Source of the DNA: an uncultured Collinsella sp.
GTDB lineage: Bacteria > Actinomycetota > Coriobacteriia > Coriobacteriales > Coriobacteriaceae
DNA length: 64,000 bases
NCBI GenBank assembly: GCA_934630855.1
Contig: CAKTWW010000001.1
Span: forward strand, 62,001-126,000
Direction: 5' to 3'
The notes under the pieces are model-generated. The model saw nothing but the letters and a program-made list of their open reading frames with translations. It did not search any database and was not told the DNA's origin. Shown in pieces: positions 54,162 through 63,854 of the stretch (position 1 is the stretch's first letter; every line of letters starts with the position of its first letter). Made by a program: the position numbers and the translations under genes.

Positions 54162-57100
54162 TGACGTATGCAAAAGAATTCAACCCCATTGAGACTGCGC
54201 GCAAAGTGGAGAACTCTTATCGCGAGTACATCGCTACCACTATTCACTTTGATGACGCGGATTTGCAAAAGCAGCTTGAGACGATTCTTTGCGAGCCGGG
54301 ATATCTCGCAAAGGGACCGTTTCTTGAAGCGGCGCCTCCGTACAGCAAGGATAAATCGGTGGCTGACCTGGTGGAGGAGGGGATTCTCTGTAAAGGCATG
54401 ATGAGTTTAGGCGGCGGAGAGACGAAAAATTTTGACCCTTATCGCCCCTTATATGTCCATCAAGTTAAGGCCATCGAAAGGAGCGTGGCCTGGCGCAACT
54501 ATGCCGTCGTTACGGGTACGGGTTCGGGCAAGACTGAGTGCTTCTTGCTCCCAATTCTTAATGACATCCTCGCAGAATTCGAAAAGAGTGGGCGCTCTGC
54601 TGGCATTCGTGCCATGATTCTTTATCCGATGAACGCTCTCGCAAACGATCAGCTCAAACGATTGCGTCAGTTGCTGAAGGGTACCGATATCACTTTCGGG
54701 CGTTATACAGGCGATACTGAGGAGGAAGAGTCCGAGGCTCTTCGTAAGTGGAAAGATGAAAACCCAGATGAAACTAGGCTTTCAAACGAGATCATCTCCC
54801 GCGAGAAAATACGTGAGAACCCGCCTAACATCCTGCTTACAAATTACTCTATGCTTGAGTATCTTCTCCTGCGTCCGGAGGACGCGCCGTTGTTCGGAGG
54901 GGCATTTGGCACAAACTGGCGACATATTGCCATTGATGAGGCACACGTTTATTCAGGAGCGCTTGGTACCGAAATCGCGTATTTGTTGCGTCGAGTAAAG
55001 GCTCGTATCGAATCAGAAACGGGAGAGCTGCCCAAGCTTCATTGTTATGCAACTTCCGCAACAATCGGCTCAGAAGAAGATATGCCAAAGGTAGCTGCAT
55101 TTGCTCGGGATCTTTTTGGTGAGCCCTTCTCAAGTGATCCCGCAAATCTTGACGTCATCACGAGCGAGAAAGATCAGCCCCAAGACGCCCTTGACGAAAA
55201 GCCATGGGGCACGCTTTCGCTAGATACTTGGGCGGAACTTCGCAAAGAGCTTTCCGATCCCGAAAACGCAAACGTAGAAGACATTCGTAGCGCGCTCGAA
55301 TTTGGTGGAGCTCCTGAAGAGGCTGTTGCAAGGCTGGATGGAGAGTCTCCCCTAATAGGGCTAGGAAAGGTTCTTTTAGGTGAATCTTCTACGGCAAAAC
55401 TGGTGAGACGCTGCGAGCGCCTTTTCGACCTTACTGATCTTGGCTCTATCAGGGAGCTTGAGATTGAAGGCCTTGCGGGAGATAAGAGGGGCGTGGAAAT
55501 CCTCACTGCTATGGTCGAGGTGCTTTCTTCTGCGCAGCGCTCTAAGGATGTTCCCATTCTTACGAGCCGATATCATTCGTTTTTGCGAGCTCCTGAGGGC
55601 ATCTATTTAAATCTGCATACACGTAAGCTGACTCCTCATAAAACGATTGCGGAGCATTATGACGATGAAAACGACACTCCTGTATATGAGGTGTCGGTCT
55701 GTCGTCACTGTGGGCAGGCTTATATTCTAGGCGTTGAAAAATCGGACTCTGAAGCCAAGACCGCTTGGCTAAACCCCAGACATGAGGGAACGGACTCCGA
55801 CGATGAGTTCCTTCCAAGAACCTACTACCGACTTCTTTCCGACGAGACGGAGCGCGACCCCGACGAAAAGGTTCAATGGCTGTGTCCGATATGTGGCTCA
55901 CTTCACCATGAAGCCGAAGGCGGTGCGCATCGTTTTGTGCATGAGGGCGATTCGCGCATCCCGGTTGCACTCAATGAAAACGAAAAAAGACAAGCGGATG
56001 AGGAGGAAGCGCGCTGTCGACACTGTGGCTACCAGTCTCCAGTGGCAATTCAGCCGATGCGCGTTTCACCTGAAGCTGCGGGTAGTGTCGTCTGCTATGA
56101 CCTGGTCAGAGACATTCCGCCTTTTGATGAAGAGGAAGAAGACGAGGATGATTTGTTCGCGGACCTTGATGAAGAGCGTAGGGCTGGAAGCGTCATCTGC
56201 TTCTCGGATAAGCGCCAGGATGCTGCCTTTTTCGCGCCTGCAATGGACAGGACGTATGGAAGTATCACGCATCGCCAGCTAATTCGAGAAGCGGTGGAGG
56301 CCCTGTCTCGTGATGACGAGGGCTGCTCACCGAGTTCGGTTATCAATTGGATAACAAGTGTGGCAAGAAGACGCTATCCAGGAGTTTTGGGCTCTGACAG
56401 GAAGGGGAAGGCGACGGCTTGGGTTCTTGATGAGCTTGCGGCTGAGGACTCACGCAACAGCCTTGAAGGCCTTGGCGTTGTAAGGATAGAGCCGACCGAA
56501 TTTAATGAAGGGTTTTCCCATCCGGGGGTAAAGAAGCTTGTTGCGAAGCAAGTTGATAACCTCAATGCTGTTGGGGCTACCTGGCTTTCGACCGAAGATT
56601 ATATTCTGTTTGCCAGGGTCTGTTTAGAGTTGCTCCGCGAAAGAAACGCTATTGAAGTCCCCGAAGGAGTTCCTGACCTTAGGAATAATCATGAGAAGCG
56701 CGGTAACCTTGTGGTACTTGAGAGCGATGGCTCCAAGGCAAGGGATATTGTCCAGTTTGCGGGCGCTTCTGCGAAGGGCACTGAAAACAAGCGTAGCGCC
56801 TTCATTCGTAAGTATTGCAAAAGGGAATATGGCATCGAGTTGTCTCGAGAAGACTCGCGTTCGATATTGCAGAGTCTTTTTCAGTTTACGGGGAAGTATC
56901 TGACTTGCAAGCTGTTTAAGGGCGAAGGCTACCTCATCGATTCGAAGGAACACTTTAGGCTCAATAGGGACATATGGACAATGTACCCGCATTCTGACGA
57001 TGACGTAATTTATCGCTGCGATGCATGCGGATGCGCAACTCACTTAGATACGCATGGCGTCTGCATGACTGCGAAGTGTGACGGCAAGATGGTGAAAATG

Positions 57101-59476
57101 ACTTTCGCTCAAGCGATGGACAAGGATCGCTTTTATAAAATGGTATATCAGGATGAGGCTCTTCCTCTCGACATTGAGGAACATACAGCCCAGCTGTCCT
57201 CCAAGAAAGCCAGAAAAATTCAGAATGATTTCATCAAAGGCGATGTGAACGTTTTGAGTTGCACGACCACGTTTGAGTTGGGTGTGGATGTTGGCGATTT
57301 GAGGGCAATTTTTATGAGAAACGTTCCGCCCAGTACTGCGAACTACACGCAACGTGCCGGACGAGTCGGCCGCCGCGCGGGTAAGCCCGGATATGCCATT
57401 ACGTTTGCTCGCTTGCGACCGCACGACATTGCATACTTTGAGGATCCGGCAAAGATAATTGTCGGTGATACGAGAGTGCCGATGTGCTATTTAGATAACG
57501 ATGCCATTGCGATACGCCATGTTTTTGCCGTTGCCATGTCCGAGTTCTTCCGCTATGCGAGCCGGAGTTTGGGCAAAGACTATTCTCATAAGTACAACGA
57601 CTTCATGAACTTATCTGAAGAAGATCCAGAGGGTCTCTGTAATCTTCGCCATTATCTTGCGTCACGGCCGGAGAGCATTTACAGACAACTCGCTTGTATC
57701 ATTCCGCAAGAACTGTCTGTGGCAGATGAAATTGGCGTTGATCAATGGAAATGGACGGACAAACTCGTCGGTCCTGTCGATCAGCGTGGAGCCAATGTCT
57801 GCGGTAGGCTGCCTCTCACGCATAACCTAAAACATGGCGATTTTGAGCGCATTCAGGAAGGTATCGAACTGAGCGAGGGTACCGATTATAGTCGCGCCTA
57901 CAAGTTGCAAAAAATCAGAGAGTCTCTCGAGAAAAAAAGAACTATCGAAATCCTTGCTGAGAACGGCATTTTGCCAAAGTATGGATTCCCTACCGATCTC
58001 GTTGAGCTTCATCTTCCTCCTGTTGAGAAGTCATTGGCGGAGAACAGGCTTTCTCTTTCTAGGGGAATGCGGCAGGCTATCAGGGAATATGCACCCGGCG
58101 CAGAAATCGTTGCTGGTAAGACACTTTGGAAATCTGTTGGCATTAGAAAGATGAGAGGGCAAGAACTGGATGAACGCAGGTACGGAAAGTGCCCTAAATG
58201 CGAAGCCTTTGTATGGCCTATCGAAAACTACAGCGATAAGGGCGAATGTCCCGTTTGTCACACTGAGTTTGCTCTTGAAAAGAAAATGCTCGTCCCATCT
58301 TATGGTTTTGTTGGCATAGAGAGTGAAAAGGGCATTGGCATAAGGAAGCCGCGTCTAAGAGGATATTCGTCTGTGTATTTCAGTCAGCACTGGCCAAACG
58401 AGACGATGTCCGCCAAGCATCGTTTCCCTGGTGGTGTGGTACGGAGTAAATATGCCGAAAACGGCCAGCTTTGCGTGACCAACAGCCCCTCTAAGGGTTT
58501 TCGGGTCTGTTCTTACTGCAGTCGTGCCGCCGCTGGTGGGGAGAGAATCAAGCACAGCTACTTGTGCGAAAAAAGCGGTATTACCCCCATCATTAAAAGA
58601 TACAGCGCTTTGGGAACCTCCTTCGTGAGCGATGTTCTTGAACTCGTATTTGATTTTGACGTTACAGTTCACTTTGATGATGCTGACTGGGAAGCTGTGA
58701 TGTGGGCGCTGTTTACTGCCGCGGCTAAAATCCTTGAGGTGCCCGAGACCGAACTCGGGGGGACTACGTATAAAAACGACGCAGGCGGTTTCTCGGTGCT
58801 TATCTATGACGATGTGCCCGGAGGCGCGGGTCACGCGCGTCAGCTCAGTGATGAAGTTCCACATCTTATTGAAGAGGCCTACAAGGTCGTAGATGGCCAT
58901 TGCGGCTGTGGTGAAGAAACTTGTTGTTACGGTTGTATTGCAAATTACTACAACCAAGTTGTGCAGGCGAATCTTTCCCGCGGGGCTGCAAAACGAATTT
59001 TGGGAGCTCTTCTTACTGCCTCGTCATCCGGCGGTTTTGCTGGTAATGCCGATGAGGGTAAAGAGCTCGATTGCAAGGCTGGTGTCTCCGACCCAGTTGA
59101 TGGATTTGAGCTATGGGCCTCTGATGATGGTGCGAACAATGAGGCGCTTTCGTTGGCCGAAGCGATGAGGCTGTCAATCCGATCTAATTCTTCGGAAGAG
59201 TGGATCGAGTTGATTCGTGAAATGACGAGCTACGATTCGCATTTGCGCTGGGAGACTCCGGATAAAGACGTGGAACTATCTGATGCTGGCGGCGACAGCG
59301 CTTACGCCACGCTTGTTTGGCGCAAGTCCAAGGTCATTCTTCTTGACGAGGAAGCAGCGGGCGATTTCGAGGATGTCTTTGGGTCTGCCTGGCGCAACGT
59401 TTCGGGTTGGAGCCTGTTTGTCGTTGGCGATTGCTCTGCCGAAGATGTGATGGGCGAGATTCATAAAGAGGCGTAA
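54161..59476 (+). CDS. DruE-like SF2 helicase with DUF1998
   Basis: The protein has 1771 residues. The SF2 helicase core has 'TGTGSGKTE' at 118-126, 'MILYPMNALANDQ', 'NYSMLEYLLLRP', DEAH-type 'IAIDEAHVYSG' (257-267) and 'ATSATIGS'. A middle region has two Cys zinc pairs ('CRHCGQ', 'CPICGS'), then 'VICFSDKRQDAAFFAP'; the second helicase lobe has 'TFELGVDVGD' and 'QRAGRVGRRAG' near 1064. The C-terminus is DUF1998: 'YDDVPGGAGHARQL' near 1550 and 'CGCGEETCCYGC' near 1581. The size (1700-2100 aa) and fusion match DruE of Druantia rather than the split DrmA/DrmB of DISARM. It is coupled to the genes before and after. Confidence 0.85.
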   Translation: MTYAKEFNPIETARKVENSYREYIATTIHFDDADLQKQLETILCEPGYLAKGPFLEAAPPYSKDKSVADLVEEGILCKGMMSLGGGETKNFDPYRPLYVHQVKAIERSVAWRNYAVVTGTGSGKTECFLLPILNDILAEFEKSGRSAGIRAMILYPMNALANDQLKRLRQLLKGTDITFGRYTGDTEEEESEALRKWKDENPDETRLSNEIISREKIRENPPNILLTNYSMLEYLLLRPEDAPLFGGAFGTNWRHIAIDEAHVYSGALGTEIAYLLRRVKARIESETGELPKLHCYATSATIGSEEDMPKVAAFARDLFGEPFSSDPANLDVITSEKDQPQDALDEKPWGTLSLDTWAELRKELSDPENANVEDIRSALEFGGAPEEAVARLDGESPLIGLGKVLLGESSTAKLVRRCERLFDLTDLGSIRELEIEGLAGDKRGVEILTAMVEVLSSAQRSKDVPILTSRYHSFLRAPEGIYLNLHTRKLTPHKTIAEHYDDENDTPVYEVSVCRHCGQAYILGVEKSDSEAKTAWLNPRHEGTDSDDEFLPRTYYRLLSDETERDPDEKVQWLCPICGSLHHEAEGGAHRFVHEGDSRIPVALNENEKRQADEEEARCRHCGYQSPVAIQPMRVSPEAAGSVVCYDLVRDIPPFDEEEEDEDDLFADLDEERRAGSVICFSDKRQDAAFFAPAMDRTYGSITHRQLIREAVEALSRDDEGCSPSSVINWITSVARRRYPGVLGSDRKGKATAWVLDELAAEDSRNSLEGLGVVRIEPTEFNEGFSHPGVKKLVAKQVDNLNAVGATWLSTEDYILFARVCLELLRERNAIEVPEGVPDLRNNHEKRGNLVVLESDGSKARDIVQFAGASAKGTENKRSAFIRKYCKREYGIELSREDSRSILQSLFQFTGKYLTCKLFKGEGYLIDSKEHFRLNRDIWTMYPHSDDDVIYRCDACGCATHLDTHGVCMTAKCDGKMVKMTFAQAMDKDRFYKMVYQDEALPLDIEEHTAQLSSKKARKIQNDFIKGDVNVLSCTTTFELGVDVGDLRAIFMRNVPPSTANYTQRAGRVGRRAGKPGYAITFARLRPHDIAYFEDPAKIIVGDTRVPMCYLDNDAIAIRHVFAVAMSEFFRYASRSLGKDYSHKYNDFMNLSEEDPEGLCNLRHYLASRPESIYRQLACIIPQELSVADEIGVDQWKWTDKLVGPVDQRGANVCGRLPLTHNLKHGDFERIQEGIELSEGTDYSRAYKLQKIRESLEKKRTIEILAENGILPKYGFPTDLVELHLPPVEKSLAENRLSLSRGMRQAIREYAPGAEIVAGKTLWKSVGIRKMRGQELDERRYGKCPKCEAFVWPIENYSDKGECPVCHTEFALEKKMLVPSYGFVGIESEKGIGIRKPRLRGYSSVYFSQHWPNETMSAKHRFPGGVVRSKYAENGQLCVTNSPSKGFRVCSYCSRAAAGGERIKHSYLCEKSGITPIIKRYSALGTSFVSDVLELVFDFDVTVHFDDADWEAVMWALFTAAAKILEVPETELGGTTYKNDAGGFSVLIYDDVPGGAGHARQLSDEVPHLIEEAYKVVDGHCGCGEETCCYGCIANYYNQVVQANLSRGAAKRILGALLTASSSGGFAGNADEGKELDCKAGVSDPVDGFELWASDDGANNEALSLAEAMRLSIRSNSSEEWIELIREMTSYDSHLRWETPDKDVELSDAGGDSAYATLVWRKSKVILLDEEAAGDFEDVFGSAWRNVSGWSLFVVGDCSAEDVMGEIHKEA

Positions 59477-59478
59477 CT

Positions 59479-61212
59479 GTGGCTGCAAGAATGATACCGA
59501 GCCTTGGTCCGGCTGAATACGACGATCGGAGCCGTGAAGGGGAGATTTATTACGCGCTGAGCAAGCTTCCCGATGATTTTACGGTTATCCATTCATACAA
59601 GATGTTGGATATTGTGGATGGAAACGCTATTGAGCAGAGGGAAGCCGATTTCGTCGTGTTTAATCGCAAGCTCGGTATCCTTGTTATCGAGGCGAAAGCG
59701 GGGAAAATTCACTGCGAAAACGGTGAATGGTTATACGGAAATGGCATATCGATGAGGCGGCACGGAGGTCCCTTCCGGCAGGCAGATAGCATTAAGTGGA
59801 AGCTCATTAATCGATTTGAGGATGTCGGATTAGGGGAGCTTTGTAGTAGGTGCAAAGTTGCTCATGCGGTCTGGCTTCCGTCCCTGGGAGCACATGAGCT
59901 TGGTTTTATTGATTACTCCCCCGAGGCTTCTCGCGATATTACTTTGTGTAAATCAGACTTGGGGGACCCGACTGCCCGGATAACTCGAATCATGAAGATG
60001 GATATTGGGAGAAGAGAGACAAGACTCTCCGAGACTGAGGCTAAAGAGGTCCTGCATAAAGTGCTCTTGCCGGAGTTCGATATCGTCCCGACTAATTCGG
60101 TGGACTATCGATATAACGACTTCGTGTTTGCAAGACTGCTGGACTCGCAGGCTCGTGTGTTGAATTTTATAAAGGATCAGAAGACTGCGGTGATTAACGG
60201 GGCGGCGGGAACTGGAAAAACCCTTATTGCTATTGAGAGGGCTAGGCAGGCCGCCTGTGCGGGCAGGGTTCTCTTTTTGTGCTTTAATTCGCTTTTGAAG
60301 GAAGAGATTGCTAGAAGGTGCAGCGATGTCCCAGAAATTGATGTCTACACAATTCCAGGCTACGCCTGCAGGGTCTGCAATTCGCTCGAACCAAACTATG
60401 CCAGCCTGACCGAAGAGCTCATGGAGCATCCTGACTCGTTTCCCTATCAGCACATCGTGATAGACGAAGGTCAAGACTTTGGTCTCAAAGCTATCGAGGA
60501 CGCGATGGTGCTCGAAACGTTGCGCTCTATTGTGGAATCAAAGCCGGAAAGCACCATGTACCTCTTTTACGACAAAAGGCAGTTTGTTCAAGGTTCAACT
60601 ATGCCCAGCTTTCTTATGGATGCCGATTGTAAATTAACGCTCTATGTCAACTGCCGGAATACGGAAGCTATCGAAAAGTCTTCTCTGAGCGCTCTTGGTG
60701 AAGCGAGTGGTTTTGGAACACAGGTGATGGCAAGGCTCGGCAAGCCTCCATTGCTTATGATTAATTGTGATGCTGCCGCACAAGAGGCGTTTGTGGATAA
60801 ACACATTACCCTTCTCAGGAATGACGGTATTAACGATATTGTGGTTATCACATGTAAGACGCTGGAAACTTCTAAGCTGTCGAGCTGCTTTACTGAGCAT
60901 CAGGGCCTAAAGAGGTGGAAAGGCCAGAAGGTTCCCGTCCATACAGCGAGAAAATTCAAGGGGATGGAGGCTGCTGCAGTAATTATGATTGATGTCGATC
61001 AAGCTTTATGGGAACAGCCATCCATGAGCTACAAGCCTGAACCTGGAACTTTGTTTTACACGGCGGCATCGAGGGCACGGCATGAACTTAGGATTGTTTG
61101 CGATATGGATGAGGATGCCTGTAACCAGGTGCTTTTGGCTATGGGCGAAAAGGCGAATAGGCGTCCCGGCAAGAAGCTCGCAAATGTTCTGGGGGCAGTA
61201 TTGGTTGGATAG
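59479..61212 (+). CDS. NERD nuclease - UvrD-like helicase
   Basis: The 577-residue protein starts at GTG, 2 bp after the helicase stop codon, so it belongs to the same operon. Residues 15-130 are a NERD (nuclease-related) domain with 'READFVVF' (54-61) and 'LVIEAKAG' (68-75), giving the Asp and Glu-x-Lys of a PD-(D/E)xK-like site. An SF1 (UvrD/Rep-like) helicase follows: 'NGAAGTGKT' near 239, 'VIDEGQDF' near 327 and the C-terminal 'FYTAASRARHEL'. It is not a standard member of Druantia III; it may be an effector or accessory nuclease that acts with the DUF1998 helicase. No terminator is obvious right after it. Confidence 0.85.
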   Translation: MAARMIPSLGPAEYDDRSREGEIYYALSKLPDDFTVIHSYKMLDIVDGNAIEQREADFVVFNRKLGILVIEAKAGKIHCENGEWLYGNGISMRRHGGPFRQADSIKWKLINRFEDVGLGELCSRCKVAHAVWLPSLGAHELGFIDYSPEASRDITLCKSDLGDPTARITRIMKMDIGRRETRLSETEAKEVLHKVLLPEFDIVPTNSVDYRYNDFVFARLLDSQARVLNFIKDQKTAVINGAAGTGKTLIAIERARQAACAGRVLFLCFNSLLKEEIARRCSDVPEIDVYTIPGYACRVCNSLEPNYASLTEELMEHPDSFPYQHIVIDEGQDFGLKAIEDAMVLETLRSIVESKPESTMYLFYDKRQFVQGSTMPSFLMDADCKLTLYVNCRNTEAIEKSSLSALGEASGFGTQVMARLGKPPLLMINCDAAAQEAFVDKHITLLRNDGINDIVVITCKTLETSKLSSCFTEHQGLKRWKGQKVPVHTARKFKGMEAAAVIMIDVDQALWEQPSMSYKPEPGTLFYTAASRARHELRIVCDMDEDACNQVLLAMGEKANRRPGKKLANVLGAVLVG

Positions 61213-61306
61213 AGTATTTCGAACATTCCGTTGCCCACCGTGAACCTGAGGAGAGGCCTAAGACATTGGGCTAGCTGTTCCGTATTAGCGTAGGCGCGAG
61301 CAGCGT

Positions 61307-63049
61307 CTATATCACCGGGATATACCGCGACAGGTACTCCTTGAGTGCGGGGTCGCACACGTAGAGATACGTTCCCAGCATACCGCGCGTCATCAGGACG
61401 TAGTAGGCGTTGACAATGATCTTGCGCAGGTCATCATCGCTTGCCTTTTTCTTTGCGACCGCATCTTTGAAGTTCGCCTTGTTAACGCAGACGGCTTCTT
61501 TGGCAGCATCGTAGTAAATATCTGGACCCAGAATTACGAAGCCATAGTTGAGGTCGTAGCCCTGCACCGTGTGGATGCATCCGACCTCGTTGACGGCGTT
61601 GGGGGAGTTAACCCAATCCTTTTGGCTCGAGTTCCATCGTTTAGGGATGCCCTCGATGATGATATCGAACGCATCTTTATTGCTCTTGGTTTCCCATTTC
61701 CAGGCAAAGCCAGCCGTCATGCGGGACAGGCCGACTTCTTTTTCTTTCGTTTGTTGTAGGGAACAGAAGTCCTCAAACCGGTCGACGATGCCAAACTGGT
61801 ACCTGGGGATATCGCTGTTCGGGTCGCCGGCTCGCGAGTCGTAGGGCTGCGAGGCAAAAAGCTCATCAAACTTCATGCCTGCATGCATGTGCGCTTTGTT
61901 ATCGAGCAAGTCGTACACAAAATCGAGGTACTCATCGCCGCCGCGCACGCGCATTTGGGTACTCAGGTTGAATTCTTCGGTCTCGACGCCAGCTTCTTCA
62001 ATTTGGTTGAGTCGCTGCTCAAGGCCGTCTCGGTTGAGTCCCGATGCGCGGACCTGCTGCTTGGGGTCATAGAACAGATATGCCTTGTCACAGCATTTGA
62101 AAATCCAATCCACCTGGTTGCTCGTGCGTGGCAAGTTGAGTCGTTCGCATGTGTTGTAAAAAGCTCCGATGCCGGCGCCGGCGGTCAAGTAGTTTCCCAG
62201 TCGGTGTGCTTCGTCGACAAGCAAGATGTCATACCGATCGTTTTTGGTGACATCGCTTGGGCTCAGGATGTCGCCGGGCTTTAACCCGGGAAGGAAGTGC
62301 GTGAGCTTTTTGAGTGTCTTGCTTAGAGACTCCATGGGTGTCACGAAGCCGACTCGCAGACCGGAAAGGTTTGGCTCGTTTTTGATTTTGAACATGAGGC
62401 TGATGGCCAGAATCGTTTTGCCTGTGCCCGGTGCGCCGTTAACGACGGTTACGCGCTTTCTTTTAGGACCGCCATGTTTGATGTCTTCGTGTTCCTGCTC
62501 GAGACGCTTGTAAATCGTCTCGATCGTTTCGTATTGATCGGGCGTGAGCGTCTTGAAAGGCGAGAACTTAAAGAGGTCCGAGTTCTCGAGCTCTTCAATC
62601 GGATGAATCGCGTAGTTTTCCTCACGAAGCTTCGTCCAGAGGTCTCGGAACTTCTGTCGATACTGAGGCCGCTCAAAATAATCGAATTGGGCATAGCCGT
62701 TGTTGGCATTGGTTACCTGGTATTTTTCGTCAGCGCAGAACAGCTCAATAAGTCGATTCTCAAACTCAAATGTCGCGGACTGATTGAACGTCGGGTTGTC
62801 GATCAGAAGGGTCCGGTCGAAGTCCTTCTCAACGTTTGCGGCGTGTTGCTTCATGCGGCGCCGATAATTGGTCGTTTGACCGATGTAAGCCGTTTTGTTT
62901 TTGCTGTTAGTCAGAATGTAGAGAACGGGCCAGCTTTCATCATGGTGCGACCCTGGCTTTGGCGTGCCAAAATCCTGCAACGATTCACTTGTCTCAAAGG
63001 GTTGGGGCAGGGGAAGCGTATATTGCCGAAGGGCGAACTCGTTACTCAT
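61307..63049 (-). CDS. GIY-YIG nuclease - DUF2075 helicase
   Basis: The protein has 580 residues from ATG 63049 (AAAGGCGGG upstream). The N-terminal GIY-YIG nuclease has 'VLYILTNSK..TAYIGQTTNYRRRMKQHA' (residues 42-70, Tyr-Ile-Gly and Arg) with the metal-binding Glu in 'FEFENRLIELF' near 97. A DUF2075 SF1-like ATPase/helicase follows: 'NGAPGTGKT' (203-211), 'ILLVDEAHRLGNY', 'TQMRVRGGDEYL' and 'VGCIHTVQGYDLNYG' near 505. Such fusions are found in defence islands and are predicted to cut foreign DNA. It overlaps the MazG-like gene by 8 bp. It converges on the Druantia-like operon. Confidence 0.85.
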   Translation of the reverse strand: MSNEFALRQYTLPLPQPFETSESLQDFGTPKPGSHHDESWPVLYILTNSKNKTAYIGQTTNYRRRMKQHAANVEKDFDRTLLIDNPTFNQSATFEFENRLIELFCADEKYQVTNANNGYAQFDYFERPQYRQKFRDLWTKLREENYAIHPIEELENSDLFKFSPFKTLTPDQYETIETIYKRLEQEHEDIKHGGPKRKRVTVVNGAPGTGKTILAISLMFKIKNEPNLSGLRVGFVTPMESLSKTLKKLTHFLPGLKPGDILSPSDVTKNDRYDILLVDEAHRLGNYLTAGAGIGAFYNTCERLNLPRTSNQVDWIFKCCDKAYLFYDPKQQVRASGLNRDGLEQRLNQIEEAGVETEEFNLSTQMRVRGGDEYLDFVYDLLDNKAHMHAGMKFDELFASQPYDSRAGDPNSDIPRYQFGIVDRFEDFCSLQQTKEKEVGLSRMTAGFAWKWETKSNKDAFDIIIEGIPKRWNSSQKDWVNSPNAVNEVGCIHTVQGYDLNYGFVILGPDIYYDAAKEAVCVNKANFKDAVAKKKASDDDLRKIIVNAYYVLMTRGMLGTYLYVCDPALKEYLSRYIPVI

Positions 63050-63398
63050 GATGGCCCGCCTTTCTGTATTCGTTCGAGCCGGTGTCGATGGGGTAGCGTT
63101 CACCGTTGCGTTTGAGTTTGGACGAGAGCGCCGCCTGTAAGTCGATGTCATTGAGGTCGGCAAAACGCAGGAGAAAAAGCAGTGTGTCGGCTACTTCGTC
63201 TTCGATGGCTTGGCGCTGCTTGGGGTCTTGGAACATTTCTGCAATACGCTCGTCGCTCATAAAGCGGAAGAGCTGTAACAGCTCGGAGGACTCAGTTGCC
63301 ATGCCGATAGCGAGTTCTTTTGGCGTGTGGTATTTGCGCCAATCACGCGCATCGCAAAAATCTCTGACTTGCGTCGTCATGGCATCGAGCTTGTCCAT
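63042..63398 (-). CDS. MazG-like nucleotide pyrophosphohydrolase
   Basis: The 118-residue all-alpha NTP pyrophosphatase is of the MazG/RS21-C6 group. The metal-binding acidic clusters are seen as 'ATESSELLQLF' (ExxE, near 35-39) and 'IEDEVADTLLFLL' (ExxD, near 66-71). The group hydrolyses nucleoside triphosphates, often non-canonical ones such as dCTP analogues. Its stop codon lies inside the start of the GIY-YIG/DUF2075 gene, so both are co-expressed; such a pair could remove modified phage nucleotides or control dNTP supply during defence. The function in this pairing is inference. Confidence 0.85.
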   Translation of the reverse strand: MDKLDAMTTQVRDFCDARDWRKYHTPKELAIGMATESSELLQLFRFMSDERIAEMFQDPKQRQAIEDEVADTLLFLLRFADLNDIDLQAALSSKLKRNGERYPIDTGSNEYRKAGHHE

Positions 63399-63513
63399 TG
63401 TCTGCAGCCCCCTTGATAGTCATTGCTTTATTATGGCGGTATCTGAGATTTATTGCACCCCATTTAGGACATGCGACACATGCGGGTGAGGTGGCCCGGC
63501 AGGAGGTTTCATC

Positions 63514-63735
63514 ATGAAGATCAATGTTGATGTAGATCAGCTACGCGAGGGCTTGCTCGACCGCGTGGGGAGCGCGGCTGGCGTGGGCTTTCCCGCCGCC
63601 ATGCTCGACGTAATGGATATCGAGGGTGAGTCTCCCCAGCAGCTCCTAGCCCGAGCCGAACGCGAAGGCATTGACCTCCGCGACTTTGCTGTCGATGATG
63701 CGGACGACGGCTGCGACGCAGGCGAGGACTGGTAA
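63514..63735 (+). CDS. Small acidic hypothetical protein
   Basis: A 73-residue ORF has a good CAGGAGG 7 bp before its ATG. The protein is acidic and aspartate-rich at the end ('DDADDGCDAGEDW'), with a helical middle ('PQQLLARAEREGIDLRDF') and no membrane segment. No known family is recognised. Codon use fits the high-GC host, unlike the island genes to its left. It lies at the edge of the defence island and ends 24 bp before a long hairpin. Confidence 0.65.
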   Translation: MKINVDVDQLREGLLDRVGSAAGVGFPAAMLDVMDIEGESPQQLLARAEREGIDLRDFAVDDADDGCDAGEDW

Positions 63736-63758
63736 CCACAACCGCCCCTCAACCCCAT

Positions 63759-63843
63759 CCCTCAATAAGTTGCGGTGAAATAGGGACTGTTTGGGCCGCT
63801 AGAAGGCCTATTCAGTCCCTATTTCACCGCAACTTATTGAGGG
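63759..63843. repeat. GTTGCGGTG-type long hairpin, copy E
   Basis: This is the most complete copy of the family: 63759-63789 and 63813-63843 are perfect 31-bp complements with the core AAGTTGCGGTGAAATAGGGA. A GGGCC..GGCC stem lies in the loop. It sits between converging genes. Confidence 0.92.
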
Positions 63844-63854
63844 GGCGGGGGCTG

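Noticed and set aside
54161..59476. DISARM drmA/drmB assignment for the DUF1998 helicase
   Set aside because: DISARM has the helicase and DUF1998 parts in separate genes together with a methylase; here they are fused in a 1771-aa protein and no methylase is present.
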